Of a stretch of DNA of 44,657 bases, positions 32,608 through 43,455 are shown piece by piece (position 1 is the stretch's first letter; each line of letters opens with the position of its first letter). The translations under genes and the position numbers were made by a program. The DNA is from Planctomycetota bacterium (lineage in GTDB: Bacteria > Planctomycetota > Phycisphaerae > WQYP01): assembly GCA_021808485.1 (NCBI GenBank), contig JAKBBN010000019.1, positions 1 to 44,657 of the forward strand. Direction: 5' to 3'. A model generated the notes under the pieces. It did no database searches, was not told the origin of the DNA, and worked only from the letters and a program-made list of their open reading frames with translations.

Positions 32608-34623
32608 CTACGCCGGTTGATTCACCGGGTCCCAGGTTAGTTTTTCCAGGATTGGGTCGTTTTTCATCGCGAACTGCTGGGTGAACATGGCATGATAAAC
32701 GCCATTGTTCGCCAGCAGTTCGTCATGCGTGCCTATTTCCACGATGCGGCCGTCCACCAGCACCGCAATGCGCCTCGCGTGCATCACCGTGCTCAGCCGA
32801 TGGGCGATAACCAGCGTGGTGCGGCTGCGCATCAACTCATCAAGCGACGCCTGGATCAGTCGCTCACTTTGCGTGTCCAGCGAACTCGTCGCTTCATCCA
32901 GAATGAGAATACGCGGATCAGCCAGTATCGCCCGCGCTATGGACAGGCGCTGTTTTTGTCCGCCGGACAGCTTTACTCCGCGTTCGCCGATTTGTGTGTC
33001 ATATCCTTTTTCAAGTGCGGCGATAAATTCATCGGCGTTGGCTTTGCGCGCCGCGGCGGTAATTTCCTCCGTTGTCGCGCCGCGCCGGCCGAAGGCGATG
33101 TTCTCGCGCACGGTTCCGTCAAACAGATAAACATCCTGCAGCACCATGGCAAACAGCCGTCGGTAATCCGCCAGCCGGATGTTGCGGATATCCCGGCCAT
33201 TCAGGCGGATATCGCCGCTGCGCACGTCATAAAACCGGGCAATCAGGTTAATCAGCGTGGTTTTGCCGCTTCCCGATGGGCCTACGATGGCCACGGTGGC
33301 GCCGGGTTCAATGACCAGATTAATATCATCCAGCACCGTCTGCTCCGGCCGATAGCCGAAGCCGACATGGCGGAGTTCCAGTTGCGGAATGCCCTGGTCC
33401 AGGCTTTGGGCGCCGGGCGGATCGGGCATATCGGGCTTTTGGGCCAGCACGTCGCATATGCGGTCCAGCGCGCCAAGATTCTGTTGCAGTGCCTGCATGG
33501 AATCGAGCATCTGGGTGATCGGGCCCAGAAGCATCAGGGCGTAGGTCTGGAACATCACCAGGCTGCCGAGTGTCAGCTTATGCGCCAGCACCAGATTTCC
33601 ACCGTACCACAAGATTACAATGGCCATGGTGGGCACAAAAACGGCCCATCCGGTCATCAGCATCCGTCCCAGCAGCGATGTAAAATACTGCTTTCGCACC
33701 ATCGTGTGCTGCCGGACGCCGAACTCCGCGAATTCGCTGCGTTCCCGGCGGAAGCTCCGCACCACCCGTATGCCGGCAAACAGATCGCTGACACGCGAAG
33801 ACAGCATGCTCCGATCATCCTGGATATTGCGCCATAGCGGGCGCAAACGGCGAAAAATCAGATAGTGAATGAGTATAACCGGCGGAATAAGAACGGCCGC
33901 GGATAAAAACAGCTTCCAATTGGTGGCGATAAGAATCAACAGAATGCAGGCCACGCGAATCATCGCGCCGATGGGATTGACCACGGCGTTCTGCACGCCC
34001 CCGGCCACCTGATCCGTATCGCTCATGATGCGGCTGATGATTCCCCCGGTGCGGTAGTCGGCAATCTGGGCCAGCGGCAATGATGAAAGATGCGCATGGA
34101 GTTTCTGCCGCAGTGTGGCCGCGAGCTTGTAATTCAGCCGGCGGATGGCCAGCACGCGCACCCATTGGGAAATCACGGAGATCACTTCCGCCATCGTCAG
34201 CAATAGCACCAGGGCCAACAGGCCGTTGGCGGGAGCGGCGGAGAGCCAGTGCAGCAGATTCGTGGTGATGTTCGGGGGAAGCAGACCTCTCGGAACCGGC
34301 AGCGGATGGTTGTGAAAGACATCATCAATGGCAAGCTTGAGCACCAGCGGCGGCGCCAGGGCAACCATCGCCCCGATGATGACCAGCACAATCAGCACCG
34401 CCACCGAACCGTAATATCCGCGAAGAATCTGCCGATACTGCCGAAGAAGCTGGCGGCGCGTGTATTTGAATTCGTGTTTCTCCATGGAAACCGGAGCGTG
34501 CCGGCCGCCGAAATGGGTGGGTGGTTCGCGACGATCCTGGCCGTCGGACAGCCGATCGCCCTTCAGGAGACCCTGCCGGAATTTTTGGCGAAAATCTTTA
34601 AACCGCTGCCGGCTGGATTTCAT
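32608..34623 (-). CDS. ABC exporter, fused permease and ATPase (MsbA/LmrA type)
   Basis: 671 aa from the ATG at 34623 (AGGATACC upstream; a GTG at 34653 is less likely). After a charged N-terminus of about 55 residues come six membrane helices (about 65-345) and the nucleotide-binding domain (about 400-655). It shows Walker A GPSGSGKTT, signature LSGGQKQR, Walker B ILILDEATSSLD and the switch VIAHRLST. As a half transporter it works as a homodimer and exports lipids, lipopolysaccharide precursors or peptides; the substrate is not predictable. It converges with the B12-binding gene; the stops are 68 bp apart. Confidence 0.92.
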   Translation of the reverse strand: MKSSRQRFKDFRQKFRQGLLKGDRLSDGQDRREPPTHFGGRHAPVSMEKHEFKYTRRQLLRQYRQILRGYYGSVAVLIVLVIIGAMVALAPPLVLKLAIDDVFHNHPLPVPRGLLPPNITTNLLHWLSAAPANGLLALVLLLTMAEVISVISQWVRVLAIRRLNYKLAATLRQKLHAHLSSLPLAQIADYRTGGIISRIMSDTDQVAGGVQNAVVNPIGAMIRVACILLILIATNWKLFLSAAVLIPPVILIHYLIFRRLRPLWRNIQDDRSMLSSRVSDLFAGIRVVRSFRRERSEFAEFGVRQHTMVRKQYFTSLLGRMLMTGWAVFVPTMAIVILWYGGNLVLAHKLTLGSLVMFQTYALMLLGPITQMLDSMQALQQNLGALDRICDVLAQKPDMPDPPGAQSLDQGIPQLELRHVGFGYRPEQTVLDDINLVIEPGATVAIVGPSGSGKTTLINLIARFYDVRSGDIRLNGRDIRNIRLADYRRLFAMVLQDVYLFDGTVRENIAFGRRGATTEEITAAARKANADEFIAALEKGYDTQIGERGVKLSGGQKQRLSIARAILADPRILILDEATSSLDTQSERLIQASLDELMRSRTTLVIAHRLSTVMHARRIAVLVDGRIVEIGTHDELLANNGVYHAMFTQQFAMKNDPILEKLTWDPVNQPA

Positions 34624-34814
34624 TCGTAAGGTATCCTGAAAACCGGAAAACACACGCCACCATTATAGCGGATGAGAAGTGCGACCGGCTGATGCCTGTA
34701 TTCGCGGCAAAAACAGCCGATGCCCCGGACCGGGGGCGTCCATTGCCGCTTTAAGTCGGCCGGCGGTGCGTTGTTAACGGGATGATCCGGGGCGATAAGA
34801 AGTTTCGCGCGGCG

Positions 34815-35330
34815 TCACTCCGACGGTTTTACCTGCCGCACGTCCAGCAGAAAGGCAAACACCAGTCCGCATATCGCAACGAGAATCAGCGGCGTCCGCG
34901 TCACCGGGTTAAGCGCCGGCACCAGATACCAGGGTATGGGGCGAACCGGCGCGGGCTGCACAGGTTTGAGTGTTTCATCAATCAGGCTTTGAACATCCCG
35001 CGGTTGGGCAATGCGGCCCAGCGGTAAAACCTGCTCATCGGGGTTGACTACATCCAACTGCCGATCCGCGAGCCGCTGGAGAATGACCGGATTGGTGGCC
35101 ACCAGATGCAGGAGGAGCCGATCCTGGGAAATCTTTTCGTTCAGCATGGCCAGTGATGCGCGCAACCCATTGCGCTGCACGCGAGCTTCGTGCAGGCTGG
35201 CGGCCGCCGGCGCCAGAATGATGCAGGCGATAATCGCCAGCGAAGCCAGCATCGCCAGCCATGTCAAAACGCCGACACCGAACACGAACGGCAGGGTCAG
35301 AAAGGCCGGAGTATGACGGTAACGACGCAT
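34815..35330 (-). CDS. Hypothetical membrane protein with a coiled-coil loop
   Basis: 171 aa. It has one hydrophobic helix near the start (about 11-41), a helical region with RVQRNGLRASLAMLNEKISQDRLLLHLV that may form a coiled coil, a Pro-rich stretch (LKPVQPAPVRPIPW), and a second membrane helix (about 149-164). The layout resembles a membrane-anchored septum or envelope factor such as FtsL/DivIC, but the second helix argues against a direct match and no motif confirms it. It lies leftward, 147 bp upstream of enolase's end, between the ABC exporter and enolase. Function unknown. Confidence 0.6.
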   Translation of the reverse strand: MRRYRHTPAFLTLPFVFGVGVLTWLAMLASLAIIACIILAPAAASLHEARVQRNGLRASLAMLNEKISQDRLLLHLVATNPVILQRLADRQLDVVNPDEQVLPLGRIAQPRDVQSLIDETLKPVQPAPVRPIPWYLVPALNPVTRTPLILVAICGLVFAFLLDVRQVKPSE

Positions 35331-35477
35331 GCATTCTTCCGCTGTGAGGCCCCCGGATTCGGATTATCCTGAAAGCGCCATAACGCTATTGTGCGATTGA
35401 AGCACCGCGGCCGCAAGTCCGCCGTCGGTCCGCTTGCCGATCCACGCGCCGGCCCGGAGATCCGGACCGCTTCCGGC

Positions 35478-36800
<1,323 letters not shown>

Positions 36801-37045
36801 TCACATATTATGCCCGCGGTGCGGGTAAAGCTCCGCCGCGCCAACCTGACCGGAGGAGCATAAGCCGGATAATGTAGCACATGGCCGGCTTTTTGGGCAA
36901 CCGGCGGGAAAAACGGATCTTGGCCGGTTAGCCGCCGCACAAATGCGCGCCTAAAATAGCTTGCTGGCCGCGGGAGTTCGTTTCCCGCCATCAAATGTAT
37001 CGTGGACATGCCGATTAAAAGGCGGATATTTCAAAAGGGGTTCAT

Positions 37046-38062
37046 ATGGCCGTTATGCGTTGTATTCAGATCGGCGCCGCGAAGGGGAATTTTGAAATGG
37101 TTGAAAGGCCGATTCCGGATCCCGGTCCGCGCGATGTGCGGATCAAGGTTGAAGCCTGCGGCGTGTGCCACAGTGATATGTTTGTAAAGGAGGGCCTTTT
37201 TCCCGGAATCCAATACCCGCGGATTCCGGGGCATGAGGTGATCGGCATTGTCGACGGGGTCGGATCGATGGTGAAAGGGTTTAAGCCCGGTCAGCGTGTG
37301 GGGTTGGGGTGGCACGGCGGGCAGTGTTTTGTATGTGATTCCTGCCGCCATGGGGATTTTATTACATGCGCAAATCAGTTGATAACCGGCATTTCCTATG
37401 ACGGCGGCTACGCGGAGTATGTCATTGCGCCGCAGGAGGCGCTGGCTCTGGTACCCGATGCAATGGACCCGGCTGATGCCGCCCCGCTGATGTGCGCCGG
37501 GGTCACCACGTATAATGCGCTGCGGCATAGCGGGGCGGTCGCCGGGGATTTAGTGGCTGTGCAGGGGCTGGGGGGACTGGGGCATTTGGGCGTTGAGTTC
37601 GCGCGGGCGATGGGGTTTCATACAGTGGCCATTTCCAGCGGGCAGGCCAAGCGTGAACTGGCGGCCAAGCTCGGGGCACATGCGTATATTGATACATCAA
37701 CGCAATCGCCGGCGAACGAACTCAAGGCCATGGGCGGGGCGAAGGTGATCTTGGCCACTGCTCCAAACGCCAAAGCGATGCAGCCTCTGATTGAAGGCCT
37801 CGGCGTAGGCGGCAAATTGATGATTGTGGGGGCGGATGCACAACCCATCAGCGTTTCTCCCCTGCAACTTATCGGCCAGCGCAAGTCAATCATGGGCTGG
37901 CCCTCCGGCGACGGTATGGACAGCCAGGAGACGCTTGAATTCGCCGCGTTGAGCAATATCCGCCCCATGATCGAGCGATTCCCGCTGGACCGCGCCGCGG
38001 AGGCGTATGAACACATGATGCGCGGCAGCGTACGATTCAGGGCCGTTCTCACGATGAGCTAA
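37046..38062 (+). CDS. Zinc-dependent alcohol dehydrogenase
   Basis: 338 aa medium-chain dehydrogenase. Catalytic zinc ligands are Cys41 (CGVCHSD), His63-Glu64 (PGHEVIG) and a later Cys in PLMCAGVTTY. The structural zinc set CFVCDSCRHGDFITC (Cys94, 97, 100, 108) is complete. NAD binding is shown by GLGGLGHLGVEFARAMG. It belongs with AdhP/Adh1-like enzymes that oxidise primary alcohols or reduce aldehydes. A role in handling short aldehydes from sugar breakdown is possible but not indicated by position. AAGGGG precedes the ATG. Confidence 0.92.
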   Translation: MAVMRCIQIGAAKGNFEMVERPIPDPGPRDVRIKVEACGVCHSDMFVKEGLFPGIQYPRIPGHEVIGIVDGVGSMVKGFKPGQRVGLGWHGGQCFVCDSCRHGDFITCANQLITGISYDGGYAEYVIAPQEALALVPDAMDPADAAPLMCAGVTTYNALRHSGAVAGDLVAVQGLGGLGHLGVEFARAMGFHTVAISSGQAKRELAAKLGAHAYIDTSTQSPANELKAMGGAKVILATAPNAKAMQPLIEGLGVGGKLMIVGADAQPISVSPLQLIGQRKSIMGWPSGDGMDSQETLEFAALSNIRPMIERFPLDRAAEAYEHMMRGSVRFRAVLTMS

Positions 38063-38227
38063 AAAAGGCGGCGGCCCGGCTTGCATTCGCCGAAGTCTGC
38101 GGATAAAAATCATTGGCCCGATCGCTGATTCCGCCGGGTTTGTCGCCGGTCGAGGCTTGGTTGTGGAAGCGGTGTTTGCGCCGCAGTGATCAACGGATTG
38201 ATGGAGTCAATTACAGGAGATTTGATG

Positions 38228-38731
38228 ATGGCCAGGATAACGTTCAAGGGTAATCCAATTCATACAAGCGGTGAACTGCCGGCCTCGGGCGGCGCTCTTC
38301 CGGCGTTTGCACTGACAAAAGGTGATCTGGGCGAATTGCAATCCTCGGAATTGGCCGGCAAAACGGTGATTCTGAACATATTCCCGAGTCTGGATACATC
38401 CGTGTGCGCCAAGTCCGTACGGCAGTTCAACCAGGATGCGGGTGCATTGCCCAATTCCATTGTGTTGTGCATTTCCCATGACCTGCCCTTTGCCATGAAC
38501 CGGTTTTGCACGGCGGAAGGCCTCAAAAACGTGCAGGTTCTTTCCTGCTTCCGCCATGCGGATTTCGGAACAAAATTCGGCGTAACGATTATGGAAGGGC
38601 CGCTTAAGGGACTGCTGGCCCGTGCCGTGGTGGTTGTGAATTCGCAGGGTAAAGTGGTGCACAGCGAACTGGTGCCGGAAATTGCACAGGAACCGGATTA
38701 TTCGGCCGCTCTGGCCGCCGCGCGGCGGTGA
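38228..38731 (+). CDS. tpx: Thiol peroxidase (Tpx)
   Basis: 167 aa, the typical Tpx length. AGGAGA (38215-38220) places the second of two adjacent ATG codons (38225, 38228) at the better distance. Family marks are ITFKGNPIHTSGELPASG, NIFPSLDTSVCAKSVRQFN with peroxidatic Cys60, and NRFCTAEG with resolving Cys94. It reduces hydrogen and lipid peroxides with thioredoxin. In most Tpx the Thr before the peroxidatic motif is followed by Pro; here DTSVC has Ser, a small change. Two additional Cys (81 and 107) are present. Monocistronic. Confidence 0.95.
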   Translation: MARITFKGNPIHTSGELPASGGALPAFALTKGDLGELQSSELAGKTVILNIFPSLDTSVCAKSVRQFNQDAGALPNSIVLCISHDLPFAMNRFCTAEGLKNVQVLSCFRHADFGTKFGVTIMEGPLKGLLARAVVVVNSQGKVVHSELVPEIAQEPDYSAALAAARR

Positions 38732-39185
38732 TCGCGGGACCGGCGTTTGTGCCACAGCCGGCGTTTGAATCGCCGGGTAAAAGCCGGTGCGGCGGTACTT
38801 CCCCCCCCGGTATGCGCCGGACCTGATACAGCCGATGCGATGCAGGCCCTGGAATCCATGCACCAACGTGCCCTTGGAAGCCCTGTTGAAAATCCGGGCT
38901 GAAATCCGCGGTCTGAAAAACCGGCAGACCCAAACCCGTAATCCACTGTCCACCTGCCGCGCGAGAAAATTGTCCACATTTCGTGCGGCGTGGTATACTG
39001 TACGGGAGGTTGTGCCTTCCCATAGTTTTGGGCATCGCACCACCTTGGCTCGGCCTGTTCTGGCCTCGTTGGATTGCACGGATGATCGATTTCCTCAGAC
39101 TCCGCCGATGTAGTTTCTTTCAGAATTGTCTGGAAGAGGTGTTTGATTTTCGTCCGGTGTTTGACGGTTGGCGGAGGGTGCAGTC
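38732..39185. other. Gene-free stretch between tpx and the glycosyltransferases
   Basis: About 450 bp without a convincing gene; a 108-codon frame (38787-39113) has no ribosome binding site or family features. It holds a run of eight C (about 38800-38807), twice-repeated CCGGCGTTT near its left end, and the promoter at 38970-38999. Confidence 0.5.
38970..38999 (+). promoter_or_regulatory. Candidate promoter of the GT4/SGNH gene group
   Basis: TTGTCC (38970-38975), 18-bp spacer, TATACT (38994-38999). It gives a leader of about 180 nt before the TTG start at 39186. Confidence 0.5.
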
Positions 39186-40379
39186 TTGGATATAGCAACC
39201 CATTCGCCCGGTTCATCGGCGCCGCCCGCCGCTCAAAGCGGTGAATTTCATCTTTTGATCAACGGTCTTTCAATCGGCAGTGGTGGTGGTTATACCGTCG
39301 GTCTGCAGTTGTTTCTGAACATCGCCCGGTTGCGGCCGGCCTGGCGCGTTACATTGGTGCTGATCAAGGATCACCCGCTTCACCGTGAAATACATGATGA
39401 GCGGCTTTTACCAAACTGCCGGATCCTGTGGACCGCGATCGATCCGTACAGTTTTCCGATCCGGGATCAGTACGAACGCCATGAGCTTGTCGCCTGGGTG
39501 AATCGTGAAAAAGTGTCCTATGTTCTGCAACTCAACGGTATGATCGTGAAGGGGATGGAAGTACCCACGCTGACGCACTGTCAGGACCCGTGGCCGTATC
39601 GTCCGGAAGCATGGGCTTCGTTGAAGGATCCGCTGGTGGCTTATTTCAAGCGTCGGGCAAACAGGATTGCCTTTCGTCATGCGGCAATAGTCGGCTGGAC
39701 CAGCCATTACCTCAAAGACCTCATGACGAAGCATCTTGGATTTGTTCCGCGCCGGGGCGAGGTGTTTTACAACGGGATTCAGCAGGAATGGCTTGACCGT
39801 GTAAACCAGCCGTTTCCGGCCTGGGATACGCGGCCCATGGAAATTGCGACGGTTGGAAATGTGAACCCTTATAAGCAGCAGGATATGGTGATTCGGGCCA
39901 TGCCTGCATTGCGAAAGTTGCCCGGTCTGGGCGAGCTGGCGTATCGCATCGTCGGTGAATGTCCGTCGGATTTGAAGAGCCGGTTGAGGACGCTGGCGGA
40001 TTCGCTCGGCATCGGGAGTTCCGTGATCATTGAAGGTCGCGCATCGCGCGAGAGAATTGCCGAGGTCTATACCCGTGCGCGGTGTTTTGTTCTGATGAGC
40101 AAGTGTGAATCGTTCGGCCTGCCCGCGGTCGAAGCCATGACTTTTGGCACTCCCGTGGTGATAGCGGATTGCTGCGCGCTTCCGGAAGTCTGCGGCCAAG
40201 CCGCGGGTCGCGTCGGTCCGGATGATTCGGCAACTCTCATTTCAACCATTGGCGCCATTCTTACCAGCCCGGATAAAGCCGAAGCTTTGCGCCGCACCGG
40301 TGCTGCCAACGTGTGTCGTTTCGGCTGGCACGATACTTCGCTGAAAATGATTACCGCCATGGAGGCATCCCTTGATTGA
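39186..40379 (+). CDS. Family 4 glycosyltransferase, TTG start
   Basis: 397 aa starting at the TTG at 39186, chosen because GGAGG (39173-39177) is eight bases upstream; no ATG is available in the N-terminal region. The GT-B fold has SIGSGGGYTVGLQLF near the start as the nucleotide-sugar/acceptor loop and KCESFGLPAVEAMTFGTPVVIADC near the end with the E-X7-E pair. It transfers a sugar in a retaining manner to an unknown acceptor, probably for a surface polysaccharide or LPS-like glycan. A second GT4 gene follows 119 bp later. Confidence 0.85.
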   Translation: MDIATHSPGSSAPPAAQSGEFHLLINGLSIGSGGGYTVGLQLFLNIARLRPAWRVTLVLIKDHPLHREIHDERLLPNCRILWTAIDPYSFPIRDQYERHELVAWVNREKVSYVLQLNGMIVKGMEVPTLTHCQDPWPYRPEAWASLKDPLVAYFKRRANRIAFRHAAIVGWTSHYLKDLMTKHLGFVPRRGEVFYNGIQQEWLDRVNQPFPAWDTRPMEIATVGNVNPYKQQDMVIRAMPALRKLPGLGELAYRIVGECPSDLKSRLRTLADSLGIGSSVIIEGRASRERIAEVYTRARCFVLMSKCESFGLPAVEAMTFGTPVVIADCCALPEVCGQAAGRVGPDDSATLISTIGAILTSPDKAEALRRTGAANVCRFGWHDTSLKMITAMEASLD

Positions 40380-40498
40380 GTTAATCCAATATCCAGCCGA
40401 AATGCCGCGTATCGCGGGAAGGTTTTGCCTGACGCACGGGATCATTTAACCGATTGTCCCTGTTGCCGCGACCGAATCCGCCACGGAGCCGCTGGTTT

Positions 40499-41707
40499 AT
40501 GGTGAAAACAAAATCAACTGACATATCGGCTGTCACACGGTCCGGCCGTGTGGTGGTTCTATGGCTGCAGAATTTCCCGGAGCATTATTTCAATGCGATG
40601 ATGGATCGTCTTAATTCCGCCGCCGATGGTCCAATGTATCATTCTGTTTTCCTGCGGGCCGAACCGCCGAATCCCGCCGGTTATCAGCTGCCGCGGAATA
40701 CACCCGTCACGTATCTTCCCACGGCGAAAAAGGGCCGCGGGCCCAATGTGCACGCGGCATTGGGCGGCCTGGAATTTAGCGCCGCGATCATCGGTGGTTA
40801 CGACACTCCGTTTAAACGCCGCTTCATCAATTACTGCCGCAGGACCGGCCGTCCGGTCATTATGTTTGCGGACAGCAACATACGTTCCGAGCGCGGCCGG
40901 ACAGGTAGAGCACGGCTGAAACGACGGTTTAAGAAATGCTATCTTCCGCGGATATGCCGCAACCTTTCCGGTATTATCCCCTGCAACAAATATGGGGTTG
41001 CATACTGGCGATATTATGGCGCCAGGCACGATCAAATATACCGCAGCTCCTATTTTTGCGATCGTGAAGAACTGGCGGCCGCACGGCTGTCGGACCGGTC
41101 CGAGGTCCTTTCCCGCCATCAGATTGGCGATGGTCACAAGATCATTTTTACCGCTGCCCGGCTGGTCCAGGTAAAATCACTGGATCTGATGATTCAGGCG
41201 TTTTTGCAATGCCGCCTTGCGGATCGCGGCTGGATATGGCTGATTGCCGGCAACGGGCCGCTGAAGGCCGAACTGCAGCAGGCCGCTCAACCCGCTGGTC
41301 AGGCCATCCGGTTCATGGGCTTTGTTCCGCCGCCGGACGTCAAGCGGCTGGCCCGCCACAGCGAATTGTTCGTGCTGCCGTCAACCTATGAACCCCATGG
41401 CATCGTGGTTGCCGAGTCCATGGCGGTAGGCACGCCGGTAATTGCATCGGATGTCTGCGGTGCGGCCGGTGACCTGGTGAAGCCGGGCATTACCGGATGG
41501 ATCTTCAGGAATCGGTCCGTGGAAGACCTGGCCCGGGTGTTATCGTCGGCAACCGCTGATCCGGCGGCGCTGGCAGCCATGCGATCCACCTGCCGACAAA
41601 CGTTTGAAAACTGGTATGCCCGTTACGGTCCGGAATATGTAATCCCGCGGATGCTCCAGCGATTTTTAAACCCGGACAGCGCCGTACGCAACCGCACGGC
41701 TTGGTGA
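40499..41707 (+). CDS. Family 4 glycosyltransferase
   Basis: 402 aa from the ATG at 40499 (GGAG ten bases upstream; a TTG at 40454 is an alternative). The C-terminal GT-B domain has AARLVQVKSLDLMIQAF, IAGNGPLKAEL, IRFMGFVPPPDVKRL and VLPSTYEPHGIVVAESMAVGTPVIASD with the donor-binding E-X7-E. A tryptophan-containing aromatic stretch and many Arg/Lys in the N-terminal domain suggest membrane-surface contact. It likely acts with the preceding glycosyltransferase. Its stop overlaps the beginning of the longer frame of the next gene, which points to one transcript. Confidence 0.88.
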   Translation: MVKTKSTDISAVTRSGRVVVLWLQNFPEHYFNAMMDRLNSAADGPMYHSVFLRAEPPNPAGYQLPRNTPVTYLPTAKKGRGPNVHAALGGLEFSAAIIGGYDTPFKRRFINYCRRTGRPVIMFADSNIRSERGRTGRARLKRRFKKCYLPRICRNLSGIIPCNKYGVAYWRYYGARHDQIYRSSYFCDREELAAARLSDRSEVLSRHQIGDGHKIIFTAARLVQVKSLDLMIQAFLQCRLADRGWIWLIAGNGPLKAELQQAAQPAGQAIRFMGFVPPPDVKRLARHSELFVLPSTYEPHGIVVAESMAVGTPVIASDVCGAAGDLVKPGITGWIFRNRSVEDLARVLSSATADPAALAAMRSTCRQTFENWYARYGPEYVIPRMLQRFLNPDSAVRNRTAW

Positions 41708-41730
41708 ATTTAACTTCGGAGTCCAAACCC

Positions 41731-43299
41731 ATGGTGCGTTGCAGTCGGATATTTGTCATGGCGCTGGCATTGTTTGCCGCCCGTGTTGCGCGCGGTGTCA
41801 TTATCATGCCGCATCTGTTTACCAGCCATTGTGTGCTCCAGCGCCACGCCGCTGTTCCCGTGTGGGGCCGGGCTGCGCCGGGCAGCACGATTGTCGTTCG
41901 TTTTGCCGGGCAACATGTCTCGTCTTCCGCGGACAGCCGGGGAAACTGGATCGTCCGGCTTTCTCCCATGCGTGCCGACGCGCATGGACGGGATATGACG
42001 ATCACCGGTGACGGCCGGCTGGTGATCCACGACGTTGTGGTGGGCGATGTGTGGCTTTGTTCAGGCCAGTCCAACATGCAGTTTCCATTGAACGGCTGGT
42101 GGGCCAAGGCGCTTCACGCGCGGCGGGAAACCGCCGCCGCCAATTTCCCGTTAATCCGTCTGCTGAAGGTGCCGCGGGTCAATTCACCGGAAGCGCAAGG
42201 GGATTTTGTCGCCTCGTGGATGCCCTGCACACCTTCGGTCGCCAGGAATTTCAGCGCGGTGAGTTACTTCTTCGGCCGGGATATGTTCCAACGGCTTCAT
42301 GTTCCCATCGGTTTGATCGATGCCTCCTATGGTGGAACGGTGATTGAGTCCTGGACACCTATGTCCGCACTTCGTCGTACGCCGGCGCTGCACGGGGACG
42401 TGGCATGGTTTGGCATAGCCGCGGCCCGGTATAAAAAGCAACTGCGGCATTACCATGCTTTGATGCGGTCATGGGCGCGGGAAGCGCGCCGCAACCGTGC
42501 CGCCGGTCGGGCCGCGCCGCTCAAACCGCACATCCGCCGTCCGCAAAATCCTTTTACATTAAGCCGGCCTTCACCGGATATGGCCCCGGCCTGTCTGTTT
42601 AATGCCATGATTCATCCGCTGATTCCGTTTGCAATCCGCGGCGTGGCGTGGTGCCAGGGGGAAAACAACGCATGGGTGAACGACCCGTTGTACGGTGTCA
42701 GGCTCAATGCCATGATTCAGGGGTGGCGGCGGGATTGGAATGCCCCGGAACTGCCGTTTTTAATCATCCAGATAGCGCCCTATTTTCACTATCCAAAGCC
42801 CGCCGTCGGGGTGCCGATTGTCTGGCAGGGGGAGGAAGATGCCGTCAAACACCTGCCCGCGGTCGGCATGGTCGGCACCATGGATATCGGCGATCTGCAC
42901 AATATACATTTCCGTAACAAACAGGCCGTCGGCTCCCGCCTTGCCCGCCTTGCCCTGGCCATGGTATATCATCGCAGTGCTCTACGAACGCTTGGCCCCA
43001 TGTATAAATCAATGACTATCCGTAACGGCCGTATTCACATCGCTTTCAGCGGTGTGCAAAACGGGCTGAAAAGCCGCGACGGCAAGCCGCTGGACTGGTT
43101 CGAAATTTCCGGGGCCGCCCGCCATTTCATACCGGCAATGGCCCGAATTGACGGTCGCGGCGTTGTCGTATGGAGTCCGCACATCGCGCATCCCGTGGCG
43201 GTAAGGTTCGGCTTCACCTCGCAAGCCCAGCCAAACTTGATGGACGGCCGCGGCATGCCGGTACTTCCTTTTCGAACGGATCACTGGCCGTTGCACTGA
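41731..43299 (+). CDS. Sialate O-acetylesterase-like SGNH hydrolase
   Basis: 522 aa from the ATG at 41731; a signal peptide starts there (MVRCSRIFVMALALFAARVARG). It shows the family's beta-sandwich start (HLFTSHCVLQRHAAVPVWG), WLCSGQSNMQF with nucleophile Ser114, LIDASYGGTVIESWTP, AWCQGENNA, and MDIGDLHNIHFRNK, where Asp-Leu-His supplies the catalytic His. Enzymes of this group remove O-acetyl groups from sialic acids or, in plant-degrading bacteria, from pectin and xylan side chains. The latter fits the neighbourhood of glycan hydrolases in the window. Periplasmic or exported. Confidence 0.88.
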   Translation: MVRCSRIFVMALALFAARVARGVIIMPHLFTSHCVLQRHAAVPVWGRAAPGSTIVVRFAGQHVSSSADSRGNWIVRLSPMRADAHGRDMTITGDGRLVIHDVVVGDVWLCSGQSNMQFPLNGWWAKALHARRETAAANFPLIRLLKVPRVNSPEAQGDFVASWMPCTPSVARNFSAVSYFFGRDMFQRLHVPIGLIDASYGGTVIESWTPMSALRRTPALHGDVAWFGIAAARYKKQLRHYHALMRSWAREARRNRAAGRAAPLKPHIRRPQNPFTLSRPSPDMAPACLFNAMIHPLIPFAIRGVAWCQGENNAWVNDPLYGVRLNAMIQGWRRDWNAPELPFLIIQIAPYFHYPKPAVGVPIVWQGEEDAVKHLPAVGMVGTMDIGDLHNIHFRNKQAVGSRLARLALAMVYHRSALRTLGPMYKSMTIRNGRIHIAFSGVQNGLKSRDGKPLDWFEISGAARHFIPAMARIDGRGVVVWSPHIAHPVAVRFGFTSQAQPNLMDGRGMPVLPFRTDHWPLH

Positions 43300-43323
43300 T
43301 CCGTTGAAACAAGCGATCGCCCA

Positions 43324-43347
43324 CGGCCGGCCCATCGCGGGCGGCCG
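43324..43347. repeat. Strong GC-rich hairpin upstream of lpxD
   Basis: CGGCC-G-GCCC (43324-43333) pairs with GGGC-GGCCG (43339-43347) around an ATCGC loop, with one bulged G. It lies 25 bases after the SGNH stop; AAAATATT follows, so it may act as a weak terminator. It shares GGCCGG with the palindromes at 2972-2994 and 4826-4842. Confidence 0.5.
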
Positions 43348-43387
43348 AAAATATTAACCGCAACGGTGCCCACCAAATGCGAGCGCA

Positions 43388-43396
43388 TGCTATACT
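43388..43396 (+). promoter_or_regulatory. Extended -10 promoter for lpxD
   Basis: TGCTATACT (43388-43396) is an extended -10 (TGN before TATACT); no good -35 box is seen. The start site would be near 43403, about 53 nt before the ATG at 43456. Confidence 0.45.
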
Positions 43397-43455
43397 CTTA
43401 GGCGGTTTGCAGGCCGCGCAGCATGGATGCTGCGCGCTTTTCAGCGGAGACAGCC

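Noticed and set aside
38787..39113. 108-codon plus-strand frame after tpx
   Set aside because: No ribosome binding site, Arg/Pro-rich shadow-like composition, and it runs through the promoter at 38970-38999.
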